This document shows, in pieces, positions 1-22,077 of a stretch of DNA of 64,000 bases. Both the position numbers and the translations under genes were made by a program. Location: contig CM067444.1 of NCBI GenBank assembly GCA_034508935.3, forward strand, positions 61,263,218 through 61,327,217, given 5' to 3'. This stretch comes from Berghia stephanieae (Eukaryota; Mollusca; Gastropoda; Nudibranchia; Aeolidiidae). The notes under the pieces were generated by a model, which did not search any database, was not told the origin of the DNA, and worked only from the letters and a program-made list of their open reading frames with translations. How positions within the stretch are numbered: position 1 is the first letter of the stretch; every line of letters starts with the position of its first letter.

Positions 1-611
1 TAAAAATACACAACATGCCTGTCCATTATTATTCAGCCTTCATTCAACGTAGCAAGCGTGTTGATCTGCTGAATAAGGATAATAGTAACATGAGCGAGAC
101 TTGAACCCTAGACCTATCGGTGCGAAGGCGAGTGCCATAGGCACAAGACCACATTATAACCACACGAAAAACAAAACAAAAATCATTTTCTTTTGGACAG
201 ACTATAAAAATACACAACATGCCTGTCCATTATTATTCAGCCTTCATTCAACGTAGCAAGCGTGTTGATCTGCTGAATAAGGATAATAGTAACATGAGCG
301 AGACTTGAACCCTAGACCTATCGGTGCGAAGGCGAGTGCCATAGGCACAAGACCACATTATAACCACACGAAAAACAAAACAAAAATCATTTTCTTTTGG
401 ACAGACTATAAAAATACACAACACGCCTATCCATTATTATTCAGTCTTCATTCAACATAGCAAGCGTGTTGATCTGCTGAATAAGGATAATAATAATATG
501 AGCGAGACTAGAACCCTCGACTTGTCGGTGTGAAGTCGAGTACCATACCACAAGACCACATCCTTGCACGAAAAACAAAACAAACAAAAAACCATTTTCT
601 TTTGGACAGAC
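1..611. repeat. 204-bp tandem repeat, three copies
   Basis: Copies begin at 1, 205 and 409, each opening with TAAAAATACACAAC. The first two are almost identical; the third has several substitutions. Each unit contains, in reverse orientation, a stretch very like the tRNA-like head of the common SINE of this window (GAGCGAGACTTGAACCC followed by a CACAAGACCACAT end). The unit therefore looks like a SINE-derived segment that has gone tandem. A further partial copy lies at 1952-2045, beyond the transposon array. Confidence 0.85.
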
Positions 612-1947
612 TATAGATAGTATGCAGATGACGTCACTCAGGCCGTTGTTATTGTTTTTGCCATCCGCGTTTGTGAGTTGTTCTCACTAAATTGTATTAA
701 CCAGACTATAAAAGTTCATGGTTACACATGGTTTGTGTGTTGGTCCGTTATACTTCCGGATGGCAATGTTGTGAACTCCTTGGCCAAGCGCATTCTATCT
801 ATAGATAGTATGCAGATGACGTCACTCAGGCCTTTGTTATTGTTTTTGCCATCCGCGTTTGTGAGTTGTTCTCACTAAACTGTATTAACCAGACTATAAA
901 AGTCATGGTTACACAGAATTTGTGTGTTGGTCCGTTATACTTCCGGATGGCAATGTTGTGAACTCCTTGGCCAAGCGCATTCTATCTATAGATAGTTCGA
1001 AGATGACGTCACTCAGGTCTTTGTTATTGTTTTTTGCCATCCGCGTTTATGAGTAATGCTCACTGAACTGTATTAACCTGACTATAAACGTTCATCAATA
1101 CACACAGTTTTGTGCGTTGGTTCGTTATACTTCCGGATGGCAATGTTATAAGCTTCTTAGCCAAGCGCATACTATCTATAGATAGTATGCAGATGACGTC
1201 ACTCAGGCCTTTGTTATTGTTATTGCCATCCGCGTTTGTGAGTTGTTCTCACTAAACTGTATTAACCAGACTATAAAGGTTCATGGTTACACAGAGTTTG
1301 TGTGTTGGTCCGTTATACTTCCGGATGGCAATGTTGTGAGCTTCTTAGCCAAGCGCATACTATCTATAGATAGTTCGAAGATGAAATCACTCGGGTCTTT
1401 GTTATTGTTTTTTGCCATCCGCGTTTATGAGTAATGCTCACTGAACTGTATTAACCTGACTTTAAACGTTCATGTATACACACAGTTTTGTGTGTTGGTC
1501 CGTCATACTTCCGGATGGCAATGTTATGAGCTTCTTAGCCAAGCGCATACTATCTATAGATAGTTCTTAGTTGACGTCACTCAGGTCATTGTTATTGTTT
1601 TTTGACATCCGCGTTTATGAGTAATGCTCACTAGACTGTATTAACAATGACTATAAACGTTCATGGATACACACAGTTTTGTGTGTTGGTCCGTTATACT
1701 TCCGGATGGCAATGTTATGAGCTTCTGAGACAAGCGCATATTATCTATAGATAGAACGAAGATGACATCACTCGGGTCTTTGTTAGTTTTTTTTCTTTTC
1801 CGTGGGCGTTTATGAGTAATTCTCACTAAACTGTATTTAACTATTAACCAGACTATAAATGTTCATGGTTACACATCGTTTTGTGTGCTTGTTCGTTATA
1901 CTTCCGGATGGCAATGTTGTGGGCTTTTTTGCCAAGCGCATACTATC
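612..1947 (+). mobile_element. Seven-unit head-to-tail array of a ~188-bp TA-flanked MITE
   Basis: Unit starts, each at TATAGATAG, lie at 612, 800, 987, 1177, 1365, 1555 and 1746; the last unit ends at 1947. Each unit ends in a CTATCTA-type sequence, so unit junctions form the palindrome CTATCTATAGATAG. Five of the seven keep TGACGTCA, the consensus CRE palindrome, about 17 bases in. Single copies of the same family sit elsewhere in the window: 26373, 35981, 38736, 56145, 61046, 61429 and 61633. The array interrupts the neighbouring 204-bp repeat exactly at a TA, which suits a Tc1/mariner-like origin. No coding capacity. Confidence 0.8.
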
Positions 1948-2050
1948 TATAAAAATACAGAACACATCCATCATTATTCAGGCTTCATTCAACGTAGCAA
2001 GCTAATTGATCTGCTGAATAAGGATAATAATAATAATAATAATATGACAG
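1948..2050. repeat. Interrupted fragment of the 204-bp repeat
   Basis: Resumes with TAAAAATACAGAACAC and the CTGCTGAATAAGGATAATA block of the units at 1-611, then runs into a short AAT microsatellite. It is the other side of the insertion site of the array at 612-1947. Confidence 0.6.
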
Positions 2051-2196
2051 AGTAAGTAATATGCAAATTGATACCTGTCCTCCATTAATTCATAGAATTA
2101 TTCATACAGTTTATGAAGGCAATATATATCGTTTACATAGTACAATCAATTGTGGTCTTCGTTGAGGATGCATAATATTTACATTTAACCATCTAA

Positions 2197-2434
2197 CCGC
2201 CGTACTCTGGAAAGACACGTATTTAAAATATTGACCAGAAAACTCGTCCTTCAAATGATCCTCATCTTGGCAAAATCTCTCAAACATTGATTTCAATGGA
2301 AGACCTCGCGACCTCCCAGGTTTGATAGTTTTTACGAAGATGAGACTTAAATTGATGAAATTTAAATTGATCGATATTTGAAGGACGAGATTTCTAGCCA
2401 ATTTTTTTAAAATACATGTTTTTCCAGCGTACGG
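2197..2434. mobile_element. Foldback element, family FB1 (decayed copy)
   Basis: Left arm starts CCGCCGTACTCTGG and right arm ends CCAGCGTACGGC. The arms share inverted blocks (CAGAAAACTCGTCCTTCAAAT against ATTTGAAGGACGAG). It is homologous to the better-preserved copy at 62418-62654. Flanking duplications are not evident here. Confidence 0.7.
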
Positions 2435-2690
2435 CAAGTTAGCTTAAGTTAATATGTACGTTGTATGTGTATGTTAATATGTTAGGTTAATATGTACGCA
2501 TCGAAATGAGAAGGCAACAGAGTGTGAATAGCTAAGGTGGACAATGAAATTATGCTTTGTAGATAGAAATACACAACACTGTGTTTTCCATTCTATAACA
2601 ACTGGTAATGTGATGGTATAGATACTTTTTTTTCCCACTGACGCAACATGCTGTTTTCACATAAGGGCGTATCTACACTTGTGAACTAGT

Positions 2691-2691
<1 letters not shown>

Positions 2692-2733
<42 letters not shown>
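2692..2733. repeat. (CA)n microsatellite
   Basis: About 20 perfect CA units. It is followed by AC-rich simple sequence, and a C run joined to an A run lies near 2993-3015. The remainder of 2435-3263 shows nothing recognisable. Confidence 0.95.
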
Positions 2734-2737
<4 letters not shown>

Positions 2738-3263
2738 AATTTAAAACAAAACAAAACAAAACAAAACCAAAACCAAAACCCAAAAAGAAACCTACGAAAA
2801 AAACACAGCCGAAATAATACATAAGAGTTGTTAGCTGATAATAGGCTCCTAAAAATGAGATTTTTTCCTCTCCTTTTTTGTTTTGTTTTGTCTTCCATAG
2901 CCATAAGGCCCATGGAGCCAGAGTTAATCCCGGTTTATATAGCCTGAAACAGACAAGAGCAATTACTAGTTACCCTTTGGATAGGAAAAATCCCCCCCCC
3001 CCAAAAAAAAAAAAAAGCCTGTCAAAAAACAAACAAACAAACAAACAAAAGAAAATAATTGTCCAATTGACACCATAAGAAAAAGGAATATATATATGAT
3101 TGGGGGATTTAGCTGGAATCACGTAGAGTGCTTGACAGTTTCTTGGAGCAAATTATTTATTTTTATATTCTCATCTCGTTTTTTTTTTTTTTTTTGTGCA
3201 CATTCTCCAACAACGTTGTTTCGTCCAGAATTCCTGGAGTCATCAGGGAGATCGTTTAGAGGT

Positions 3264-6200
3264 CATAATCATCATCATTGCCTTTTTCACCCTGGGTGAA
3301 GGCCACAGACAAACAGTTTCCATCCTTCTCTATCCTGATCTAACTTTTTTTAAATCTCATTCCATGTCTTATCACTTCTCTGTATATCAGCTTCTTTAAT
3401 TCCTCTCCATGTTCCTCGTGGCCTTCCCCTTGATCTTCTGCCCTGAGGGTTCCAGTCCAATACTTTCTTTGTTATAGTGGAGTGATTCTTTCTAAGCGTA
3501 TGTCCAACCCACCTCCATCGTCTTCTTCCTATTTCCTCTCCCACTGGTTTCTGCTGTGTTCTTTTCCATACTTCTTCATGTTTTATTCTATCCATCCATT
3601 TTATTCTGAGGAGCTTACGCATGCACCTGTTTACGAAAATATGTACCCTCCTTATACATGCCTGTGATGCGTTCCAAGTTTCACATCCATACAGTAGGAC
3701 AGACTTCACGTTTGAGTTGAAAAGTCTTAGCTTTAGTCGAAGGGAGATATCTTTAGTTCTCCAAACACTGTTCAAAGATGTGAATGCAGCTTATGCCTTT
3801 CCTATCTGTGCTTTCACCTCTGCTTCTGTGCCTCCATCCTTGTCAATTATACTCCCGAGATAGCAGAAAGTGTCTATATCTTCTAGTTCCTGATCTTTTT
3901 CATTGATCCGCTCCCTTTGACGCGTACCTATCCTCAAGACCTTTGACTTTGCAGGGTGAATTCTTAGACCAAATGATTCCGAGAGGCTGTTTATAATTGT
4001 AGTTTTTGCTTGCATCTGGTCCTGGGTGTGGGACAAAAGAGCCAGATCATCTGCAAAATCCAGATCATCCAATTGTGTCCAGGGGTCCACTGTATCCCAT
4101 TTCTTCACCCTTTGGAGGTTTCCTTCATTAGTCAATCAATGGCAGGGATGAACAGGAATGGTGAGAGCAAGCATCCCAGCTTGACACCAGTCTTAATTTC
4201 AAAGCTGTCAGTAAGCTGATCTTCATGTACAACCCTGCAACTTGATCCTCCATACATTTCCTTATTGAGGTTTACTATCTTTTCAGGGAATCCATAATGT
4301 GCCAGAATTTTCCACAATGTTGCTCTGCCACTACTGTCGAAAGCCTTCTCGTAATCGAGAAAGTTGACAATAAGAGGAGAGTTCCATTCTATAGACTGTT
4401 CCACTATGACTCGCAGAGAGGCAATCTGGTCGGTGGTTGAACGGTTTTTCGGAAAACCTGCCTGTTCGTCCCGCAGTTTAGCATCTGTTCCATTCTTAAT
4501 TCTCTCTAGAATAATACGGTTGAAAACATTTCCTGGGATAGAGAGAAGAGTGATTCCTCGATAATTATTACAATTACTGAGGTCCCCTTTTTTTGGAAGC
4601 TTGATAAGATGTCCTTCTTTCCAATCCTTTCGGAATATCCCGTCATTCCAGATTCTCGCAAATAGTGGGTGCAGGGCCTCAACAATTCTTTCAGCATCAA
4701 CTTTTAGTGCCTCCGGTGGAATCTGGTCTGGTCCAGCAGCTTTCCCCCTTTTCATATTGTTAATGACACCCACCATCTCTGCTAACGATGGTGAGTAGCT
4801 CATTCCTTGCAGGCAAAATTTCCGGCTGGTTGTCTGGTGGTGGTCTGTTCAGAAGGCAGTTGAAATGTTCCTTCCATCGTTCAGATTGAGCCTCTTTTCC
4901 AAAATAGTTTTCCCATCTTTGTCTTTGACTGGTACCTCTGGTTTCCCATATTTTCCAACAAGTGTCTTGGTAGTTTGATAAAGGATCCTCATGTGTCTCC
5001 TGTCGCTGCTGCTTCTGCTTTCTCTGCAAGTCTGTTCATGAATGCTTCCTTTTCTTTCTTCACAGATCTTTTGACTTCTTTAGCTATGGCTCGATACTGT
5101 TCTTGTGCATCCAGTATTGAAGCCCTTGTTCGGCTTGCATTCACTTGTTCCTTCCTTGTTCTCCTCTTTTCAATAAGGTCCAAGGTGATTGGACTTATCC
5201 ATTCTTTATGTTTCGATTTCTTTACACCCAATACCTCGTGGCAAGTTGTTATGTAGACTTCCTTGATCTTTGCCCAATGTGACTCTACATCTATGTCCTC
5301 CTCGAGCTCAGTAAGAGGTTGAAATCTATTAATCAATTGTAGTTTGAATTCCTCATTCTTTTCCCCATCTAGTGCATTCACCTCGAATTTTCTTCTTGTA
5401 TGTGATCTGGTCCCATGTTTTCTGAGTCGGAGCTTAAGCTTTGACAATAGCAGGTGGTGGTTTGATCCAACATCTGCCCCTCTCCGTACTGTCACATCTT
5501 CCAATGAACGTCTGAATCTTCGAGAGATACAAAAATGATCAATCTGATTCCCTGTCACACCATCTGGTGAGACCCAAGTTGCTTTGTGGATCGTCTTATG
5601 GGGGAACACTGATCCTCCAATCACCAAACTGTTGAATGCACAGAAATTTGCAAATCTCTCACCATTGTCGTTCATTTCTTCCATGCCATGACGTACCATG
5701 ATACCTTCACAACCTACGTTATCCTGTCCCACTTTTGCATTAGCATCTTCCATCAATATATTGATGTCTTTCCTTGGCAACTTGTCAATGACTTGTTGTA
5801 GCAGACTATAAAATGTATCTTTGTCCTCATCTGTTGCGTCATTTGTTGGGGCATAGATCTGTACAATGTTCATGTTGATCTTCTTACTCCATGTTGTAAA
5901 GGACGCCATGATGATCCTTTCTCCGTGTTATTCCCATCCTCTCAGTGACTTCTGGGCAAACTTGCTTAGAATTATTCCTACTCCCTATGTATGAATCCCG
6001 TCTCCTCTCCCTGAATATATAATCTTCTCCCCAGACTTGAGGTGTTTCTGTCCGGATTGTATCCAGTGGGTTTCGCTTACTCCAAGTATATGCAGCCTGT
6101 ATCTTCTCATCTCAGTCACAACTTGAGAGCTTTTTCCTGCTTCATACATGGTGCGAACGTTCCACGACGCAATTCGAAGCTGCTTGTTTGGCGAAGACGT

Positions 6201-6490
6201 CATCGGGTCAGCAGAGTCCTTCCGGTTTTGTCTGTTGTCCTTCATAAATTCTGTCATTCCAGAAACTCTTCGTTCGCCCAAGCTAAAAAAAAGGATTTGG
6301 TATGTCCGTCTGCGTTTCTGTAACGGTTTGAGTTTTACGGAAAGGAGTGTTAAGTGTTAACCCTTCGCCAACCCCCAACCTAGAGGACCAGGTGACTCAA
6401 AGATGGGGGAATCACACACCATTAGTCGCCTTTTACGACACGCTGGCTTGGCGTTTGGCTATTCTTGACCCTCTCATTTGAGGGACCCCG
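3264..6490 (-). mobile_element. Decayed APE-type LINE (endonuclease + reverse transcriptase)
   Basis: A non-LTR retrotransposon read on the minus strand. 6281-5985 encodes the start of an APE endonuclease (RIASWNVRTMYEAGK, GVSETHWIQSG). 5909-4989 continues with the EDANAKVG, NQIDHFCIS and SNHH blocks. 4803-4132 carries reverse-transcriptase blocks (NYRGITLL, EQAGFPKNRSTTDQI, DYEKAFDS, GVKLGCLLSPF). 4135-3791 has the catalytic LDFADDLALLS, and 3775-3350 the C-terminal GCETW, RWVGH and RGRPRGTW signatures. Pieces lie in three frames with stops between them, so the copy is dead: at least three frame changes. The 3' end appears to be a short ATG repeat at about 3264-3280. The 6350-6490 stretch is probably its 5' UTR. 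RTE-like or related clade; not settled. Confidence 0.88.
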
Positions 6491-6630
6491 GACACCACAC
6501 GGGGCGTTTAGAAGTGTCTGGGAGGAATATTGTTGTGTCCTGTCAGTTGGCGCCAATGTTGTTGCAACCTACATCCCCAAACTAAAACTTGACCAAGAGG
6601 AAAGAAAAAAAAAAGGGAAAAAATTGGGAA

Positions 6631-6928
6631 CTCTTATACAGCGCAATATCCAACAAACGTGCTCAAAGCGCTTTACAAAGGGTTCCTGACCAACAGCAAC
6701 ACGTAACATGCAGAACGAGACATGACGCCTGTTAGGCGATATTGCAATTTTTTCCAGCTGAGACAACGCTGTTAACGGCCAGCATACTGTACTCGTTTTA
6801 TATGAGTACGGTGAGAGAATGCGAGTAAAGAGCCTTTTCCAAGGACTCAACTATGAGCCGAGCGAGGCTCTAACCGAGGACCTTCCGATCCGATAGCAAG
6901 TTGTCATATTATTAGACCACATATCCGC
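6631..6928 (-). mobile_element. SINE-1, tRNA-derived
   Basis: Best-represented repeat of the window, about 290 bp. In sense orientation it has a tRNA-like head (GGCTATGTGGTCTTGTGGTA, then the B-box-like GGTTCGAGCC), a body with ACTCACATTCTCTCACCGTA and GTTAACAGCGTTGTC, and a tail AAAGCGCTTTGAGCACGTTT ending GCGCTATATAAAAGCTC. This copy is reversed and near full length. Confidence 0.85.
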
Positions 6929-7094
6929 ACACAGAAAATTCGTATTATTTATGATATCACCTTTCGTCACAAACTGGAGCTGTAGACAATAGTTTTTACC
7001 AGCGCTCAGGGCAAAATTTGTGATATCGATATGCAAGCATACAATTGTAATCGCGTGTCATATTCATTCATGTAAATGTGTAGATCGAGCAATA

Positions 7095-7616
7095 GAGCAG
7101 TAAAGTTAGGTGCCCCAAACGTAAACAATAACAAGTTGCTAGTGATTTCCGTTAGGGACCGGAATAATTTACGCACAATATAGGTCTCCCAATTTTGTAG
7201 TTTGAGTTGTAGGCAATACACTTTCAGTATTGAAAATATGTTTACATAAAATCTAACAGTTGCAGAAATAATAATATAAGGCTAAATTATTATGAAAATC
7301 AGGCTCCGAATAATTCTCGTTTTGTTCACACCAGCGCAATAATTTGCTCTGGTCTAAAAATAGATAGGCTGTAACCTTTGATAAATTTTAGAAAATTTTA
7401 CCTTTTGTTCCATAAAATATCCATATCTAGACATTATTTGATGCATGATCGAGTATTTATGAATATGTGTTTCTTTTGCCACCTAACAGCCAAATTTTAA
7501 AGGTTATTTTTTTCTATTATTTACATTGGAACGTGAGCTGTCAAGACAGGAAAAATGTGGTTTGCCACGTGCTTCTCGACCTTTGTTTACGTTTGGGGCA
7601 CCTAACTTTACTGCTC
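7095..7616. mobile_element. Short DNA transposon with ~32-bp perfect TIRs, inserted in a SINE-1
   Basis: Terminal inverted repeats are GAGCAGTAAAGTTAGGTGCC(...) at 7095-7126 and its exact complement ending GGCACCTAACTTTACTGCTC. The interior of about 460 bp has no long frame. The right flank (TATCCACTAAACGTGCTC) is the SINE-1 tail, and the left flank ends GAGCAAT. Removing the element with a 2-3 bp AT-rich duplication restores the SINE consensus GCAATATCCACT. A Tc1/mariner-like or Harbinger-like origin fits; the superfamily is not determined. Confidence 0.8.
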
Positions 7617-7618
7617 TA

Positions 7619-7731
7619 TATCCACTAAACGTGCTCAAAGCGCTTTACAAAGGGTCCCTGACCAACAAAACACGAAACATGTAGAATACATGATGCTTGT
7701 GAGGCGATATTACAATTTATTTTCTGATAGA

Positions 7732-7732
<1 letters not shown>
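7619..7732 (-). mobile_element. SINE-1 fragment (tail half)
   Basis: Contains TCCACTAAACGTGCTCAAAG and the TGAGGCGATATTACAATTT block of SINE-1 in reverse orientation. It is cut by the transposon on the left and by the ATC microsatellite on the right. Confidence 0.8.
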
Positions 7733-7785
<53 letters not shown>

Positions 7786-7906
7786 AATCTTCATCATCAG
7801 CATCCTCCTCCTCCTCCTCATCATCATCGTCATCATTATCACCACCACCACCACTACCACCACCACCTGCATCATCATCATCATCATCATCGTCATCACC
7901 ACCACC

Positions 7907-7986
<80 letters not shown>

Positions 7987-8030
7987 TACCACCACCACCA
8001 CCATCCTCATCAGTATCATCATCACCACCA
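7732..8030. repeat. (ATC/ACC)n compound microsatellite
   Basis: About 300 bp of CAT/CAC triplets in long runs. It leaves open frames on both strands that encode runs of His, Asp, Gly, Met or Val. These are artefacts of the triplet repeat, not genes. Confidence 0.95.
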
Positions 8031-8185
8031 CCAGCTACCCACTCATACGGTAGAGTCACGCTCTTCCCGGCCATGCGGAATTGTCGTACTAGTAAGGTTA
8101 AGGGTTCGAACCCCATCGCCGCCGCGAAATTTTTATTCTCTATTGTCTTCTGGCACTTTCCTACTCACTTCATTTCTTGTTATTA
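8031..8185 (+). mobile_element. SINE-2, tRNA-derived
   Basis: tRNA-like head (CTCATACGGTAGAGTCACG, B-box-like AGGGTTCGAACCCC) followed by AAATTTTTATTCTCTATTGT and CTGGCACTTTCCTACTCACT. The reverse copy at 49085-49242 has the same body and a more complete head starting GGGATCGTGGATAGCTCATA. Confidence 0.75.
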
Positions 8186-8321
8186 TCAATATGAATGCCT
8201 TCTATAAAAACTTTATATTAGGAATAAGCAAACAACTGGAATGTATGTGTAAAGATACACCATACACAGTTGCTTTTTGTGTTACAGCCTCCCACAACAC
8301 ACATTAATACTTCTCTAACCC

Positions 8322-8340
8322 CCCCCCCCTCCCCCCCCCC

Positions 8341-8408
<68 letters not shown>
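8322..8408. repeat. C tract and (TC)n microsatellite
   Basis: Two C runs followed by about 30 TC units with one interruption. It sits 0.5 kb upstream of the ACAT2 start codon. Confidence 0.95.
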
Positions 8409-8409
<1 letters not shown>

Positions 8410-8699
8410 CCTGTTCATCTGGAAATTATAAAATCGACTACACCTATTTCGATGTTTTCAAAAACTATCGATACAAATATAATGCCATATGGGCGCTTTA
8501 TAGTTCTCAATAAATTAATGTACATGAATTTATAATTTTTAACACGAATTTGGACTAGTAAATGTTTTAAAAGTTGTTAAAATATTGTATACATTTCTGA
8601 AATTAGTTTAGATTATTTTGGTGATTTTTTATACTTTAATTTTTAGATTTGCAATTAATTTAATCTTTAAATCATTCATGCAAATTTATCTGGACACTT

Positions 8700-8891
8700 T
8701 TTCATACGTTGACAACTTGACTACTTTCTGTTTCGTCTGCTAGCTTTCGTTTATTATCGCTGTGATCTAATAAAATCACAACAAAGCGTAATTTTGCCTA
8801 TGTATCTCAAGTGTTAAAGGTCAGGTCATCGTTCTATTGTCATCTATCAAGGGAATTTTATCACTGACTTGTGTACTGTGAAATTTACAAA
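8700..8891 (+). promoter_or_regulatory. ACAT2: Probable ACAT2 5' UTR / proximal promoter
   Basis: Unique-looking sequence between the repeats and the start codon. The start has a favourable context (AAAATG, A at -3). At 8818-8828 two AGGTCA half-sites overlap by one base, which resembles a nuclear-receptor element. That reading is inference from a short motif. No TATA box was identified and the transcription start cannot be placed. Confidence 0.35.
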
Positions 8892-19913
<11,022 letters not shown>

Positions 19914-20380
19914 CATGCAGAGCCTCCTTGCCTGTAGCTGTCACATAAGTGTGGCTGACTGAGAAAATCCGGAAAGATCCGCAAATTTCATTAATTGAGT
20001 TATATATGCAGTTGTGTAGACCACATGTTTCTGATCATTTACCACTTTAAATTTTATTTCTATGTCTATGAGAACCCAAGTTATGAATTTTTTTCTGTAT
20101 AAAATTTGTTGCTATGGGAAACACTTTATCTTCGATTTTGGCTCATATCTCAAATCGAAGCTGGCCTCATCTTCCCGGGGTTTTTTCAGCCAGCCTCACA
20201 TTTGTCCTAGAATATCCCAAGAATTTTTATTTGTTCTGAATTGGGTTGTAAGTGCTATAGAGGATGCGTAAACTGTTTTCGTAGGTAAATGCAGAAATAG
20301 TGTTGGGTAAATGCTTATAATATTGGTAATGGTGAAAAATAAAGGGAAGAGAGAGGTACCAGATGAATATAGAGAATAAA
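19914..20380 (+). other. ACAT2: ACAT2 3' UTR with candidate poly(A) signals
   Basis: Unique sequence after the TAG. Canonical AATAAA hexamers occur at 20338-20343 and 20375-20380. Which one is used, or whether the UTR extends further, cannot be told from sequence. Confidence 0.5.
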
Positions 20381-20454
20381 AATGTGACCCAATCTGATGT
20401 TATGTCAGTCTGAAGCAGACATGATGAGAAAAATATGGTATGGAGACGTGCCAG

Positions 20455-20639
20455 ATGATAAAGAACAAAAATTCACTGGGTCAGTGCCAAACTCAGGATC
20501 CAATTGACACAACACCCTCTGCCTGACAGAGAGAGAGAGAGAGAGCAGAGAGACAGAGAGAGAAAGAGAGGACAGTGAGTGGTCGCACGACTGACTGAGC
20601 TATCCATAGCTGATAGCACAGTTGGTTGTGCAACTGCTC

Positions 20640-20673
<34 letters not shown>

Positions 20674-20690
20674 CAAGCGGAGGGTATCAT
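20455..20690. mobile_element. Two SINE-like copies in head-to-head orientation
   Basis: The left half is reversed (ends TGACTGAGCTATCCATAGC) and the right half is forward (GCTGATAGCACAGTTGG). Each has a GA or TC tract and a shared distal block (ACACCCTCTGCC / GCGGAGGGTATC). Together they form a ~230-bp imperfect hairpin with the tRNA-like heads at its centre. Confidence 0.55.
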
Positions 20691-20704
20691 GTCAATACGC
20701 TTCA

Positions 20705-20985
20705 AGTCATAACGTCACTTCCTTCCTAATGACACATGGTAACTAGTAACACTGGCTCTAAATTATCGAAACAATAGGGAATGCCCATATGAAATATTTC
20801 TCTGGCGAGCATAAAAGCATATCCAGAGGAGAAAAAAAACATAAATTTGATCATGTTTTGACTTTTACACATTCTGATCACAAGGCATATGAAAAGTTCT
20901 AGCCAACATGAAGAATAAAAAGTAATGATTTTCTTTGTTTAGAACCAAGATGGCTGCCGTTGCCGGGCGTCGTGACATCAGACTA
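20705..20985. mobile_element. Foldback-like repeat, family FB3
   Basis: Shares AGCATAAAAGCATATCCAGA, TTTGATCATGTTTTGACTTT and TTTCTTTGTTTAGAACCAAG with 44818-45080 in opposite orientation. The inner ends CTGGCTCTAAA / TTTAGAACCAA and the outer ends AACGTCACTT / TCGTGACATC are inverted. It is downstream of the ACAT2 3' UTR. Confidence 0.65.
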
Positions 20986-20999
20986 CTGAATCCAATTGG

Positions 21000-22075
21000 A
21001 TCCACTCTCTCTCTCTCTCTGTCTCTTTCTCCATCCTATATTTTTAAAATCGACTTAACGAGTTTTGGAAGACCAGCCTTCATTTATATAACGAATTTGA
21101 GCAGCAACATGTGCAATTTAATTATCTTTGGAAAGGGAGTATGACTTTTGTGAGTTAATTCATGATTTGGGAATATATTCATGATTGCTCGAGTCAGTCC
21201 CATTTCATGTTTCATGTGCAATTAATGCTTATTGCATAATTACAATTATAAACAAGTATTATTCAATCATGTTGATCGTCAATAGGATTATAAAGAAAGT
21301 GTTAAAACTTTTTTCGATATTTCCAGTAGTAACATTCCATTGTGTCTTTTAACATTTCCACTGATAGTTTTTCACAACATTGACTCAGAGATGTTGTTGA
21401 TTTTGATCAAAAAGTCATGATCCTATACTCGACATATTCAAGTCATTCGATAGTTAAATGCCCTGCTTTTTGCCTTCTCTAAAGGCGTTTGGTGTGTTTT
21501 ATTTCTATGCAACTCATTTCTCTGAGACAAAGCCATAATCATGGATTGATATTATACAAGAATTAGTTCCTGGCCTATATTTTTTATTGTACCATATAAT
21601 ATATGAAAATACATGACAAATCATGTATAATGAAATTACATGTTAACTCACTTCATTCCAAACATTTCTTGTTTTGATCTAATACTCCATACATATCACA
21701 GTGGATTTTGTTTTCATATGATGTTTTATACAGGAACTTATTCTTTTTCCTTTGTATACTTTATGAACTATCGTTTGGAAACATTACAGTATTATCTCAG
21801 GATGAGTCTATTTTATAAAGATGTAATCTTAAGCTTAAAATTGATAATATTTGACTGAAAATAAATGATTACATGATGGATCTATCATTTATACATTTTA
21901 CAAGATTTTAGTTATCATGGTACCGTAATATGGGGTCACTGTGGCCATCCGGGGTGAATTTAGGCCCGACTCTTTAAAATATTTTGGTTAATTTCAAATG
22001 TTTTTTCTGTCTTTCTCATGGAGGAATGATCAGGATCCTGACTTAAGTCCTCTTGAGGAAAGGACGTGCAGAATA
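21000..22075. other. Intergenic sequence without recognised features
   Basis: AT-rich, apart from a short TC tract at 21007-21028. Short frames here have no recognisable homology. This begins the gap between the convergent ACAT2 and MYO6 genes. Part of it may be an extended ACAT2 3' UTR. Confidence 0.5.
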
Positions 22076-22077
22076 TG

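Noticed and set aside
5344-5538. Plus-strand short frames across 3-6.4 kb
   Set aside because: Antisense shadows of the minus-strand LINE endonuclease and reverse-transcriptase frames.
7690-8307. Long open frames of His, Asp/Gly or Met/Val repeats on both strands
   Set aside because: They are translations of the ATC/ACC microsatellite with short non-homologous ends. No splice or start context and no family match.
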